A stretch of DNA of 64,000 nucleotides from an uncultured Oscillospiraceae bacterium. GTDB taxonomy: Bacteria; Bacillota; Clostridia; Oscillospirales; Ruminococcaceae. The stretch covers positions 69,207 through 133,206 of the forward strand of contig CAJUPO010000007.1 in the NCBI GenBank assembly GCA_910588145.1, given 5' to 3'. This document shows, one piece after another, positions 1 through 8,622 of the stretch. A program made the position numbers and the translations under genes. How positions within the stretch are numbered: position 1 is the stretch's first letter; the number at the start of each line of letters is the position of its first letter. The notes beneath the pieces are model-generated. The model was given only the letters and a program-made list of their open reading frames with translations, made no database searches and had not been told where the DNA came from.

Positions 1-918
1 CATATCCTCGACAGTCAAGGTTTTCTTGTCATCGAGATAGCTTGCATAATTCGGATGTGCATTATGCTTTGCAGATAAATAATTCGGCAGTGAATATCCC
101 CAGTAATTGCGCTGATAAAAGCCATTGAGAATTTCATCGATTATATTCAGCAGCGGTTTAAGCACATAAGCACTGCCGTAATTTTCATTTAAATATTCAA
201 CAAACAGCTCAGTATTCAAATTACCAGCGCCGCGTCCCATACCATAAACAGAAGAATCAATAATAAGACTGCGGCTGGTTTGAAGCTCAGTAAGAGTTTG
301 AGCATTGGAATACGCAAGCTGCATATTATTATGAGAATGGAATCCGATCCAAATCTGTTCGGATAAGTTATGTTCAACCATATAAAAAAGACGGATCAAA
401 TCCCTGTTTTTCATCATGCCGAAACTGTCAACAATATAAAAAGCATACGGTTCCATTAGATTAACTTCTTTAATAAGAGTAAGAAATTCATTGTCCGTAT
501 AGCTTAAGGTAACCATTGCCTGAATGAAAACCTTATATCCCTTGTTTTTTATAGCGCTGCAAAGTTTCAGTGCCTCATCCATATCCTTTTTATGAAAAGC
601 AACACGTATTCCGTCAATGGACGTACCGTCACACTGCGGAAGATTTTCAGCGTCATAATCGCCGTAATTGATCATTGCCACAAAAAGCTTATTGCTACGG
701 TTTTCAGGTATAATACTGCGCAGTTCCTCAACTGTTGTAAACTTTGTAACATCTTTGTCATAAGATATTTTCTCAGAAAGAAAACCGCATTCTATAATAT
801 CAATATCCGCCTTGACAAGTTCTTTAACAATCTTCTTTGCATTATCCCAGCCGAATTTCCATTGATTACAATACCCTCCGTCACGAAGAGTACAATCAAG
901 AATGTGCACACTGTTCAT
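1..918 (-). CDS. HMGL-like (DRE-TIM) aldolase, partial at window edge
   Basis: An open frame of 306 codons runs off the window start, so the C-terminus is missing. The N-terminus MNSVHILDCTLRDGGYCNQW carries the TLRDGG signature of the DRE-TIM metallolyase family (HMG-CoA lyase, 4-hydroxy-2-oxovalerate aldolase, isopropylmalate synthase). Later GFHSHNN (about residues 200-206) matches the metal-binding HxHN motif. Enzymes of this family make or split C-C bonds of 2-keto acids in the cytoplasm. The start has a strong ribosome site (GGGAGG) and lies 4 bp after the CMP-sugar synthetase-like gene, so it belongs to the glycan operon. Homologues in polysaccharide clusters usually have no assigned substrate; production of an unusual keto-sugar precursor is inference. 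Confidence 0.8.
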   Translation of the reverse strand, partial: MNSVHILDCTLRDGGYCNQWKFGWDNAKKIVKELVKADIDIIECGFLSEKISYDKDVTKFTTVEELRSIIPENRSNKLFVAMINYGDYDAENLPQCDGTSIDGIRVAFHKKDMDEALKLCSAIKNKGYKVFIQAMVTLSYTDNEFLTLIKEVNLMEPYAFYIVDSFGMMKNRDLIRLFYMVEHNLSEQIWIGFHSHNNMQLAYSNAQTLTELQTSRSLIIDSSVYGMGRGAGNLNTELFVEYLNENYGSAYVLKPLLNIIDEILNGFYQRNYWGYSLPNYLSAKHNAHPNYASYLDDKKTLTVEDM

Positions 919-922
919 TTTT

Positions 923-1594
923 TCAGTCCTCCCGAATATCCTGATTACGCATTATGTGATTAAATACTGCGTCTGCAATTTCAAAATCCTCCGGTTCGTC
1001 TATATCGATGCTTTCAATTTCACCGACTTCGGTAATAAACGGTTTATCACCGATTCTTCTGTTAAGCTTTGTCATAACCTCCGAGCGGTAAATATAAAAT
1101 CCGCTTGTTTCTTCAAACAAAGGCTCAAGATCCTGAGTTCGTGGTATATTGTTAAGCTCGTAATTAAACGGTTTGCCGTCCTTCCAAATAAAATCCTGAA
1201 GCTTTTTAGCTGCAAATGACGAATCATACTCACCGCTTAAAACTGCATTCAGTCCCTTTTCAATACTCTCAGATGAAATAAAGGGAGCTGTTGTATGAGT
1301 CATTACATAAATATCCGCAGGAACATCTTCGGCAAAGCATTTGAGCACTTCGTTCATTTTTGTAGAATCCTGATCCAAGGATTCGGAACGCTTCAAATAA
1401 TTTACCCCCTCAGGTATAAAGTCCTTAATATCAGGATTACTGCAATAAACATAAACCTCATCAATACCGCTGACTTTCAATAGAGTCGAAAGTATATAAC
1501 TGCAAAGAGGTTTCCCGTTAGTAAAGCTCTTTGTATTCTTCTGGGGCAAACGGCGGTTATTCAGTTTCATCGGAACTACGGCAACTGTCTTCAT
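923..1594 (-). CDS. CMP-sugar synthetase-like cytidylyltransferase (acylneuraminate cytidylyltransferase family)
   Basis: About 223 residues. The N-terminal nucleotide-binding segment reads VAVVPMKLNNRRLPQKN, a divergent form of the family's ARxGSKxLPxKN loop with RLPxKN kept. DEVYVYCSNPDI and the THTTAPF segment also fit NeuA/KdsB-type enzymes, which activate a nonulosonic or related keto-sugar with CTP. An upstream in-frame ATG lies too close to AAGGAG; the ATG at 1594 has a 9-nt spacer and gives the usual MKTVAVVP start. It is followed 4 bp later by the aldolase and preceded 13 bp earlier by the DUF115/GT42-like gene, which suggests synthesis and use of a CMP-sugar. The exact sugar cannot be told. 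Confidence 0.78.
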   Translation of the reverse strand: MKTVAVVPMKLNNRRLPQKNTKSFTNGKPLCSYILSTLLKVSGIDEVYVYCSNPDIKDFIPEGVNYLKRSESLDQDSTKMNEVLKCFAEDVPADIYVMTHTTAPFISSESIEKGLNAVLSGEYDSSFAAKKLQDFIWKDGKPFNYELNNIPRTQDLEPLFEETSGFYIYRSEVMTKLNRRIGDKPFITEVGEIESIDIDEPEDFEIADAVFNHIMRNQDIRED

Positions 1595-1607
1595 AAACAT
1601 ATTCTCC

Positions 1608-2480
1608 TTAAACCTTTCCGGCAATTACATCTTCAAATTTTTCGCGGGGTACGGAATCAATTACAGTCTGTGCAGAGCAATTAACAAGACTTATATTATT
1701 TCTTCTGCAATATCCGTAAATTATTCTATAATCCCTTAGAGTGCCAAGATATGCTTCTGTATAGGACTCCAGACCGTTTCTGGTTATAAGATTTTCCATT
1801 CTTTTTTTCTCATTCTCAGAAATATGATATGCATAATCGTCATCATCATTTACATTAAGAGCCGATTTCAGCGTAACCATAAGAGATGTATTATCACAGC
1901 CCAGCAGGTATATTTCTGAAAATCCCATATATATCGCTGCTATTATGCACCACTGCACCACAGTTCCATACATGGGAATCGCTTTTGTAAAGTCAATTTT
2001 TTTTCTGTATTTTTCCGTCATACAGAGTGCAGATGAAAAATAATTTACATTAAGGGATTTATCAAGTCCGAATTTAGTTACAAAATCCTTCTGTTCAATA
2101 GGAAAGAAAACTTCAATGTTTTCATTTCCCTGACTGACTGATTTCATAGTACCCAGAAGTTCCATATCCTCAGGTTTATTTTCATCTATTATAAAAAAGT
2201 TAGCGTCTGCCCAGAAATGAAAATTCGATTTCATTTTTACAAAATTTTCATTCCTTATCGCCTGATTTACAGTAAAAACATATTCGTTTTCAAGAAGCGA
2301 CAGATCCTGCATTTTAAGGGAAGGTCCGTTTCCGACAATAAAACAGCGCTTGCCCTTATATTTATTTTGAAATTTACTATTTTCCTTAAGCTCCGGCACA
2401 GAATGAAGCGCATACTTTAAATTTGTAACTGCATTCTTTATCCCGAACAAGGCGTCTGAAATTTTATCAATTTTACTCAT
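1608..2480 (-). CDS. DUF115 / GT42-like protein of glycan cluster
   Basis: 290 residues. CFIVGNGPSLKMQDL (about 46-60) and GFSEIYLLGCD (about 190-200) are the two landmarks shared by the DUF115 (MptE-like, motility accessory factor) family and by GT42 sialyltransferases of the CstII type. In GT42 the GNGPSL loop binds the CMP-sugar donor. The gene sits directly upstream of a CMP-sugar synthetase-like gene in the same operon, which favours a CMP-sugar-using glycosyltransferase. No transmembrane segment is evident. DUF115 proteins of other function share the loop, so transferase activity is inference. ATG preceded by AGGAG. Confidence 0.65.
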   Translation of the reverse strand: MSKIDKISDALFGIKNAVTNLKYALHSVPELKENSKFQNKYKGKRCFIVGNGPSLKMQDLSLLENEYVFTVNQAIRNENFVKMKSNFHFWADANFFIIDENKPEDMELLGTMKSVSQGNENIEVFFPIEQKDFVTKFGLDKSLNVNYFSSALCMTEKYRKKIDFTKAIPMYGTVVQWCIIAAIYMGFSEIYLLGCDNTSLMVTLKSALNVNDDDDYAYHISENEKKRMENLITRNGLESYTEAYLGTLRDYRIIYGYCRRNNISLVNCSAQTVIDSVPREKFEDVIAGKV

Positions 2481-2494
2481 ATAAACTCCTGATC

Positions 2495-3964
2495 TTATCC
2501 CTGACTCAGATATACCAGAGATCCGATAAGTTTTTCTTCCTTTTTATATTTATCTTTTCCTGCATAAATAACGCCGAAAAACAGTGACATTAAAATAACA
2601 TCTGTTCCGAATACATGAACGCTGGACGTGAACATCATGAATGCCAGATACAGCAATATCATTATTGTATAAAGCTTTCCGCCGTATTTATTTGAAAAGA
2701 ATGCAAATTTTACCCATACCAAGCTTCCCAGTATTCCCAGATCAGTTATAAGGCAGGATGTAAAGGAATGTGCGGATGAATTTCCTATTCCAACACCAAC
2801 AAGATAATTTTCCGGAAGCGTCATTCGTATATTTGCAATTGACGAACCGATTCTGGCTATACTGGAACCGTCAACATTATACTGTTTTATAGAATCGTAG
2901 TAATGCTGATAATCGTCCGTAGTAAAAATTGTTGAAATAATTTTAAGACAGCCCATAATACGTTCACCGTAATAAGAACCGCTCTGCACCATTTCAAAAC
3001 CGATTTTAACAAATACCACAGCGCAGACACCGACTGCCGTCAAAATCGGGACAATAAGCTTAGGATTTGTTTTGCATTTATAAACAACATAGAAAACAAC
3101 AAGTATAAAAATAAATAAAACGGAAGTAAGGGACATTGAAATGCACATCAATACCAAATTGACAGCAATAGCCGCCTTATTCAAAAGTATTTTTTTTCTT
3201 TTTCCCCCTACTATTACAGAATGATTTAAAAAGTATATATCAAGGGCATAAAGTATTATGTTCATAAACAAGCATATTGAATACAAAGACGGCTCTGTAA
3301 ATAACCCCTGAAGCCTGAAAAATTCTCCTATGGAAACAGTTTTTGTATAAGTAGAGCCCTTAAGACCGAATATCGGCTGAAGCAAAACTGTATAAATATT
3401 ATTTTTACCTAAAACATACACATAAAAAACTTCGAATAAATTGTATATAATGGTAAACTTTGAAAGCACCGACAGCTTTCTTACAACACGGAACCAGTCC
3501 CCATAGCTTAAAATTGAATAAGAAACTGATAAAACAAGTATAAACGATATTGCCTTTATCAATTCCTTAAATTGTGTAAATCCCAGAGTCAAATAGACTC
3601 GGTTATCTTTTCCGAACAGATATATGTCCCAGCCAACGTCCGGACTAACGCAATAATAGCTTTTGACTTTTAGCATTATCAATCCGACTATTATAAGCCC
3701 CATAAGCAGAACCATCCATTTTTTCACTGATCGATTTAGCTTATGAAGCAATCCCAATGAAGCTACGCTGGTAAACAAAGCAACCAGTACAAAAGACGCT
3801 ATTGTGGCTCCTCCTATTTTATAGCAGTAACCCAAATCTATATTAAGATAACAAAACATACTTACAATAAGAAGATTTATAAATCTCTGTTTTTTGCTTT
3901 TGGAAAAGAGATATATACCTCCGCATATGAATGTTATAACTATACCGTAAATTGTAAAAGGCAT
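2495..3964 (-). CDS. Wzy-like O-antigen/capsule polymerase
   Basis: 489 residues with about 10-11 hydrophobic segments spread over the chain and a larger hydrophilic loop around residues 335-390 (including GSSIARIGSSIANIRMTLPE). This topology is typical of Wzy/O-antigen ligase family polymerases, which join lipid-linked repeat units on the outer face of the membrane. Sequence conservation in this family is low, so the call rests on topology, length and the surrounding glycosyltransferases. It lies 14 bp from the downstream gene and 17 bp from the upstream GT2 gene. An O-antigen ligase-like role is the alternative. Confidence 0.7.
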   Translation of the reverse strand: MPFTIYGIVITFICGGIYLFSKSKKQRFINLLIVSMFCYLNIDLGYCYKIGGATIASFVLVALFTSVASLGLLHKLNRSVKKWMVLLMGLIIVGLIMLKVKSYYCVSPDVGWDIYLFGKDNRVYLTLGFTQFKELIKAISFILVLSVSYSILSYGDWFRVVRKLSVLSKFTIIYNLFEVFYVYVLGKNNIYTVLLQPIFGLKGSTYTKTVSIGEFFRLQGLFTEPSLYSICLFMNIILYALDIYFLNHSVIVGGKRKKILLNKAAIAVNLVLMCISMSLTSVLFIFILVVFYVVYKCKTNPKLIVPILTAVGVCAVVFVKIGFEMVQSGSYYGERIMGCLKIISTIFTTDDYQHYYDSIKQYNVDGSSIARIGSSIANIRMTLPENYLVGVGIGNSSAHSFTSCLITDLGILGSLVWVKFAFFSNKYGGKLYTIMILLYLAFMMFTSSVHVFGTDVILMSLFFGVIYAGKDKYKKEEKLIGSLVYLSQG

Positions 3965-3981
3965 AATCTATCCTTTCAGTC

Positions 3982-4773
3982 TCAAGAAATTTTATCAGCT
4001 TTTTTCACAAGCTTATAAACAAATGTTCTTTTCAGCTTTTCACTGAGCTTATATCTCAAATAAACTGCAAAATTATATAAATAAACAAAAACTTTCGGCT
4101 TTCCGCATCTTATTGAGTGTCCGCTGCTCTCTTTAAGCACCTTAACAAGATTTTTGTCACTAACCCCGCCGGCTTTAAATCTGGTCAGTTCTTTCGGACA
4201 ATATCTGAAACGGCACCCGCTGATATAAAATCTTGTCATGATTTCCTTATCCATGCAAAACCTAAAATCAACATTAAAACAGCCGAAGTTTTCATAAATA
4301 CTCTTTTTCACAAATGTAGAAGGGTGAATCATCGGAAAAGAATAAAAAAGCTTTTTAAGCTTTACAGACGGCTTTCTTGCGTACTGCACATTCTTTTTTT
4401 CATCCACCCAAATACAATCCCCGTAATAAATATCAAAGCTGTCAGAATACACTTCATTCAGGTATCCGCAGGTTTCAGGCATAAGCTCATCGTCAGCATT
4501 GATTATTCCTATCAGCTCCCCTGTTGACAGCCTGATACCCTTATTGAAAGCGTCACTTATTCCATTATCCTTTTCGGAAATATTGATAAATCTGATTCCC
4601 TTTTCAAGAAACTTTTCCTTATACTCTTCAATAATTTCATTGGTTCTGTCTGTTGACCCTCCGTCAACCAAAATATATTCATATACAGGAACTGTCTGAT
4701 TCAAAACTGACTCCATAGTCAAAGCTATACAGTTTTCTGCATTCAGACATACTGTAACAACTGATAATTTCAT
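3982..4773 (-). CDS. GT2 family glycosyltransferase
   Basis: 263 residues. The N-terminus MKLSVVTVCLNAENCIALTM is the classic GT-A start. LVDGGSTDRTNEI (about 36-48) binds the nucleotide, and IINADDEL (about 87-94) supplies the DxD-like metal site. The MIHPSTFVKKSIY segment and a basic C-terminal tail resemble WcaA/EpsE-like transferases acting at the inner membrane face. The start codon overlaps the stop of the GT4 gene by one base (TAATG), so translation is probably coupled. Donor and acceptor are unknown. Confidence 0.88.
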   Translation of the reverse strand: MKLSVVTVCLNAENCIALTMESVLNQTVPVYEYILVDGGSTDRTNEIIEEYKEKFLEKGIRFINISEKDNGISDAFNKGIRLSTGELIGIINADDELMPETCGYLNEVYSDSFDIYYGDCIWVDEKKNVQYARKPSVKLKKLFYSFPMIHPSTFVKKSIYENFGCFNVDFRFCMDKEIMTRFYISGCRFRYCPKELTRFKAGGVSDKNLVKVLKESSGHSIRCGKPKVFVYLYNFAVYLRYKLSEKLKRTFVYKLVKKADKIS

Positions 4774-5873
4774 TATTTTTCACCTAAAACCGTTTTATAG
4801 TATTCATACATTTCCCGGCAGCCTGAGTTTATATCAAAACCGCTGTCAACAACCTTCTCAAGCGCTTTACCCGCCTTTGAAGACCTTTCGGCATCATAAT
4901 TCCTGCGGCTTAGTATACACTCTGCCCATACATCCGTTTTTTCATCAAGGGACAAAAATTCAACCTCATCGAGAATTTTAACCTTATTCGGAACAACATC
5001 CGAAATAACGCACGGCATTCCGGAAGCCTGGGCTTCAACAGCAACTATTCCAAGTCCCTCGAATTTTGACGGAAACAAAAACACGTCCATCATCTGAACG
5101 ACCTCGTTGACCTTATCGGTGGTACCGTAAAACAAAACTGCCTCAGCCGGAAGCTCAGCCTGTGCCTTTGACTTTATTTCTTCTTCTAACTCACCATTGC
5201 CTACAAGCAAAAGAACCGAATCAGGACATCTTTTATACACTTCCCTGAAGCATTCCAGTATAAACTCATGATTCTTCTGATGAGTAAATCTTCCTATATG
5301 CCCCACAACAAATTTATCAGAAATATTATATTTTTCCCTTAATGCCGAACGAACATCAGGGTTATACTTGTATTTGTCCACATTAATGCCGTTATTCACC
5401 ACATAGCATTTTTTGTTTCCGAATAAAAATTCCCCTGCTTCCTTACTGCAAGCACAGCAGCCTGTATAGAGCCTTGAAAACAAAGGCATAAGCATTTTAT
5501 TGATTATATAATGATCACACTTTGTATTATGACTATGGGCAATTCTGCACTTTGCTCCAGCAAGCTTAGCTGCCAGCAGTTCCACGAACATAGTGGCGCT
5601 GTTGCCGTGAACATAGACTATGTCATATTTATTTTTTCTGATAATATTTTTCAGCCTTTTTATATATCCAAGCACATTTTTGTTTCTGCCTTCAAGGACA
5701 TAATAATTATCCCCGTTGCGTTCAAGTTCTGTTTTCAGTATCTCCAAAGGCTCATTTATAGTTACAAAGTCCATTTTAACTTTATCATGATCCTGATATA
5801 AATAATAATTTAGAGCAACATTAGATATACCGTCATATCCAAAATGTGCATTTACAATAACTAAAACTTTCAA
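4773..5873 (-). CDS. GT4 family glycosyltransferase (EpsF-like)
   Basis: 366 residues with a two-domain GT-B layout. The N-terminal domain starts KVLVIVNAHFGYDGISNVAL. The C-terminal domain has VGHIGRFTHQKNHEFIL (about 190-206), where the R and K bind the donor phosphates, and FEGLGIVAVE (about 273-282), the EX7E motif of retaining GT4 enzymes. The start appears to be TTG with AGGTAG upstream; no in-frame ATG occurs near it. It begins one base after the WecG/TagA gene. It probably adds the second or a later sugar of the repeat unit. Confidence 0.88.
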   Translation of the reverse strand: MKVLVIVNAHFGYDGISNVALNYYLYQDHDKVKMDFVTINEPLEILKTELERNGDNYYVLEGRNKNVLGYIKRLKNIIRKNKYDIVYVHGNSATMFVELLAAKLAGAKCRIAHSHNTKCDHYIINKMLMPLFSRLYTGCCACSKEAGEFLFGNKKCYVVNNGINVDKYKYNPDVRSALREKYNISDKFVVGHIGRFTHQKNHEFILECFREVYKRCPDSVLLLVGNGELEEEIKSKAQAELPAEAVLFYGTTDKVNEVVQMMDVFLFPSKFEGLGIVAVEAQASGMPCVISDVVPNKVKILDEVEFLSLDEKTDVWAECILSRRNYDAERSSKAGKALEKVVDSGFDINSGCREMYEYYKTVLGEK

Positions 5874-5874
5874 A

Positions 5875-6645
5875 TTATAATCTACCTGCTTTTTTCTCTT
5901 CTTTTCTGAATCTCATAAAATGTCCGAATATTTTCATATCATCCACAAAATAACGTTTAAACAATCTCTTTGGATTATGGATAAATCTATGAAACCATTC
6001 AAGTCCCATATTGCTCATCCACTCAGGAGCTCTTTTTGCCCCGCCTCCGAAAAAGTCAATTGCCGCCCCCATGGAGTAGGATACAGGAATCTGATACTTT
6101 TCCATATTTTCATATATAAAAATATCCTGCTTAGGAGAACCCATGCCGACAAAAAGCTGATCCGCTCCCGATTCAAGAAGCATTTTATTTATCTTTTCCA
6201 TTTCTGCCTGATCCTTTTCAAATCCAAAAGGCGGAGAATATACTCCGGAAACCACAAGTCCCGGACAGCTTTTCTTTAAATTTTCAGCCGCCTTTTCTGC
6301 GACTCCCGGTCCGGCACCCAGCAGAAAAATGCTTTGATTTTTTTCAGCAGCATGCTGACATAGCTTCAGCATTAGATCAGGACCTGAAACCTTTTCAACT
6401 ATAGGTCTTTTAAGCCATTTAGCCATCCACATGATAGGTTTGCCGTCCGTAAAAACAAGACTTGCATTTTCAAAGATTTCTTTAGAATATTTATCATTGA
6501 GGACTCTTAAAACCTGATCAACATTAACGCCCACTATCTGACAAGGCTTTCCTTGCTCAACAAGACTGTCTATATAAGATATGATTTCATCGGATGTCAT
6601 ATTATCTATCTGAACCCCAAGAAAATTCACTTTTTTCTTATTCAT
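5875..6645 (-). CDS. WecG/TagA/CpsF family glycosyltransferase (GT26)
   Basis: 256 residues, the family's usual length. FTDGKPIMWMAKWL (about 85-98), LLGAGPGVAEKAA (about 129-141), VGMGSPKQDIFI and the tail GLEWFHRFIHNPKRLFKRY are family signatures. The Asp in TDGKP corresponds to the catalytic region of TagA. Members move N-acetylmannosamine or a related sugar onto an undecaprenyl-linked sugar. The membrane-binding C-terminal helices are present. It is the first gene after the promoter at 6723-6751, so it opens this operon. The donor is not determinable from sequence alone. Confidence 0.9.
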   Translation of the reverse strand: MNKKKVNFLGVQIDNMTSDEIISYIDSLVEQGKPCQIVGVNVDQVLRVLNDKYSKEIFENASLVFTDGKPIMWMAKWLKRPIVEKVSGPDLMLKLCQHAAEKNQSIFLLGAGPGVAEKAAENLKKSCPGLVVSGVYSPPFGFEKDQAEMEKINKMLLESGADQLFVGMGSPKQDIFIYENMEKYQIPVSYSMGAAIDFFGGGAKRAPEWMSNMGLEWFHRFIHNPKRLFKRYFVDDMKIFGHFMRFRKEEKKAGRL

Positions 6646-6722
6646 TTTATACCCCTTAAAACTTTAAATATTATAAAGAACTTTTAAAAAATATTAAAAC
6701 ATTATCAAATTACTCATATATA

Positions 6723-6751
6723 ATTATATAGATAAATTGATATATTGTCAA
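6723..6751 (-). promoter_or_regulatory. Sigma-A promoter of the glycan operon
   Basis: On the minus strand: TTGACA (6746-6751), a 17-bp spacer, TATAAT (6723-6728); both hexamers are perfect. It lies about 75 bp upstream of the WecG/TagA start, and no other promoter-like site is evident within the operon down to 1. Confidence 0.85.
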
Positions 6752-6832
6752 CTATTTAAGGAAAAAACAAAATTATTCCTTATGTTGAAAATTCAGTAAA
6801 AATTATTATAAAAAATTAAATTATATGTAAAA

Positions 6833-6860
6833 AAAGAACGCCTTGATCCAGGCGTCCTTT
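6833..6860 (-). terminator. Intrinsic terminator after the LRR-dockerin gene
   Basis: An inverted repeat with arms 6833-6843 and 6850-6860 (one internal mismatch) and a 6-nt loop. Both sides carry an A or T run, so it could work in both directions. It lies just 3' of the minus-strand gene ending at 6879. Confidence 0.85.
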
Positions 6861-6878
6861 CTTTTTTATTATTAACCA

Positions 6879-8369
6879 TTAGTGAGGAGAAACTGTATAC
6901 TTAGCAATAGCAATTGCATCAAATACATCAACTTTTCCGCTCTTGTTAAAGTCAGCAAGCGCTTCCTGTGCAGGAGTAAACTTAATCTTTCCAACTGTAT
7001 ACTGTGCGATTGCAATTGCGTCAAATACATCGATTTGACCGTCGCTGTTTACATCACCCAGAACAAAAACCGGCGGCTTTTCTATTGTCAGATAGTCGAA
7101 CGTTCTGTTATACTTGATTGCATAATCATATGCTGAGGATTTGTCAAATACGTGCATTTTAGCAGTGCTGTTTATAGTATACGGACTGTCGTTGATACTG
7201 CACTTAGGATTCTTAATAGTTATATCTGTAAGATTGCTGCATCCGTAGAATGCACAGAATCCGATAACTGAAACGCTCTCAGGAACTACAACATTAGGAA
7301 TAAGTGTATTTGCAAAAGCATATGAACCAATCTTTACAGTGCTTTCAGGAATTGTAATTTGTGAAAGAGCTGAACAATTATCGAAAGCCTTATCGCCGAT
7401 TATAGTAACGCCTGAAGGAATTGATACGGCTGTTACAAAGTTTTTGTCTTCAAAAGTTCCGTCTGCAATACCCTTAGTACCGCTGTTAATTGTTATTGAC
7501 AGATTAGTAGTGCTGTCAAGACAGTTTACAACCCATGTATCAATATAAATAACCGGTCCAATCTGAGAAGAATATGCCTTTGTATAAGTAAATGCATCCT
7601 GGCCGATTTTATTTACGCTGTCGGGAATCTTGATAGTTTCAAGTAAATTACAGTTGTAGAACGCTTTTGAACCGATACTTTCTATACCTGATGACAATGC
7701 TAACTGAAGAAGACTTGAACATTCTGCAAAAGCGCCTGTTCCGATAGTTCTAACACTGCTTGGAACAGAAACTGTTCTCAGGTCAGAGTTACCAAAAAAA
7801 GCGTAATTGCCTATGATTTTTACAGTGTTAGGAATTGATAAAGTCTGAAGTCCGCAGTTTGAAAATACATTGTCAGCGATACCCACTGTACCGCTTTTTA
7901 TTTCCACTGAAGTAGCATTATCGGATTTTACAGCCCAAGTACTTACATAATAAACAGGACCGGACTGGCCTTCCAAAAGAGCGGTAGCTGTAAACGCATT
8001 ATCTCCAATACTTGTAACGCTTGAAGGAATAGCAGCGCTTACCAGGTTTTCACAGCCAAAGAAAGCGTGTGATTCAATTACGATAACACTATCCGGAATT
8101 GTTACCTCAGACAATACCGAACAGTTTTCAAATGCGCTTTCTCCGATTTTTGTGACCGGAAGATTTAAAATTTCAGACGGAATGTTCACGTTCGGCGCTG
8201 CTGAATCACAATCTGTAATTTCCACATAATTGTCATAAACAGTATAAGTTAAATATCCGGCTGTTCCGCTTGTTGCAGCGCTTGCCTCAGAGCCAAGCAA
8301 AGGTATGCATACTGTCACCGCACATACGGCTGATGTCAGCGTACCTAAGATTCTTTTGAATAATTTCAT
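6879..8369 (-). CDS. Secreted BspA-like leucine-rich repeat protein with C-terminal dockerin
   Basis: A signal peptide spans about residues 1-32 (a hydrophobic stretch ending SEASA). Then follow about ten BspA-type LRR_5 repeats with patterns such as IGESAFENCS and LSEVTIPDSV (about 70-400). The end is a type I dockerin of two calcium-binding repeats, GDVNSDGQIDVFDAIAIAQY and ADFNKSGKVDVFDAIAIAKY. Dockerins plug secreted proteins into cohesin scaffolds; LRR_5 repeats often mediate binding to host or substrate. The second ATG (8369) is the better start, because AAAGGA is 10 nt away and the first ATG nearly touches it. The gene is monocistronic with its own terminator. Confidence 0.9.
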   Translation of the reverse strand: MKLFKRILGTLTSAVCAVTVCIPLLGSEASAATSGTAGYLTYTVYDNYVEITDCDSAAPNVNIPSEILNLPVTKIGESAFENCSVLSEVTIPDSVIVIESHAFFGCENLVSAAIPSSVTSIGDNAFTATALLEGQSGPVYYVSTWAVKSDNATSVEIKSGTVGIADNVFSNCGLQTLSIPNTVKIIGNYAFFGNSDLRTVSVPSSVRTIGTGAFAECSSLLQLALSSGIESIGSKAFYNCNLLETIKIPDSVNKIGQDAFTYTKAYSSQIGPVIYIDTWVVNCLDSTTNLSITINSGTKGIADGTFEDKNFVTAVSIPSGVTIIGDKAFDNCSALSQITIPESTVKIGSYAFANTLIPNVVVPESVSVIGFCAFYGCSNLTDITIKNPKCSINDSPYTINSTAKMHVFDKSSAYDYAIKYNRTFDYLTIEKPPVFVLGDVNSDGQIDVFDAIAIAQYTVGKIKFTPAQEALADFNKSGKVDVFDAIAIAKYTVSPH

Positions 8370-8572
8370 TATTTTCATTTCCTTTCTATAATTGCATTAT
8401 ACACTTAATTATAATACAGTATTTTATACTTTTCCACTCATTGAAAGTAAAATATATTTGACAATATTTAGAATTTTTATATAAAATGCTGTAAAACTTA
8501 CCCAATTTAAAGCTATTTTTTCAATATTTCTTTATTTTTTGCAAAAAAACCATTTTCAGTAAGTTAAAAAAA

Positions 8573-8603
8573 TTGCCTTGTCCTAATTACCAGGACAAGG
8601 CAA
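8573..8603 (-). terminator. Perfect intrinsic terminator
   Basis: Two 12-bp arms (TTGCCTTGTCCT at 8573-8584 and its exact complement at 8592-8603) with a 7-nt loop. On the minus strand seven T residues follow. It ends the transcript of the 326-residue dockerin protein. Confidence 0.95.
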
Positions 8604-8622
8604 AAATAATTGTCATTAATCA

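Noticed and set aside
592..963. Plus-strand ORF in the first kilobase
   Set aside because: It lies opposite the aldolase gene, which has clear family motifs and a ribosome site on the minus strand.
7000..8350. Tandem DNA repeat
   Set aside because: The periodicity comes from leucine-rich repeats in the protein; the DNA units are too diverged to count as a repeat array.
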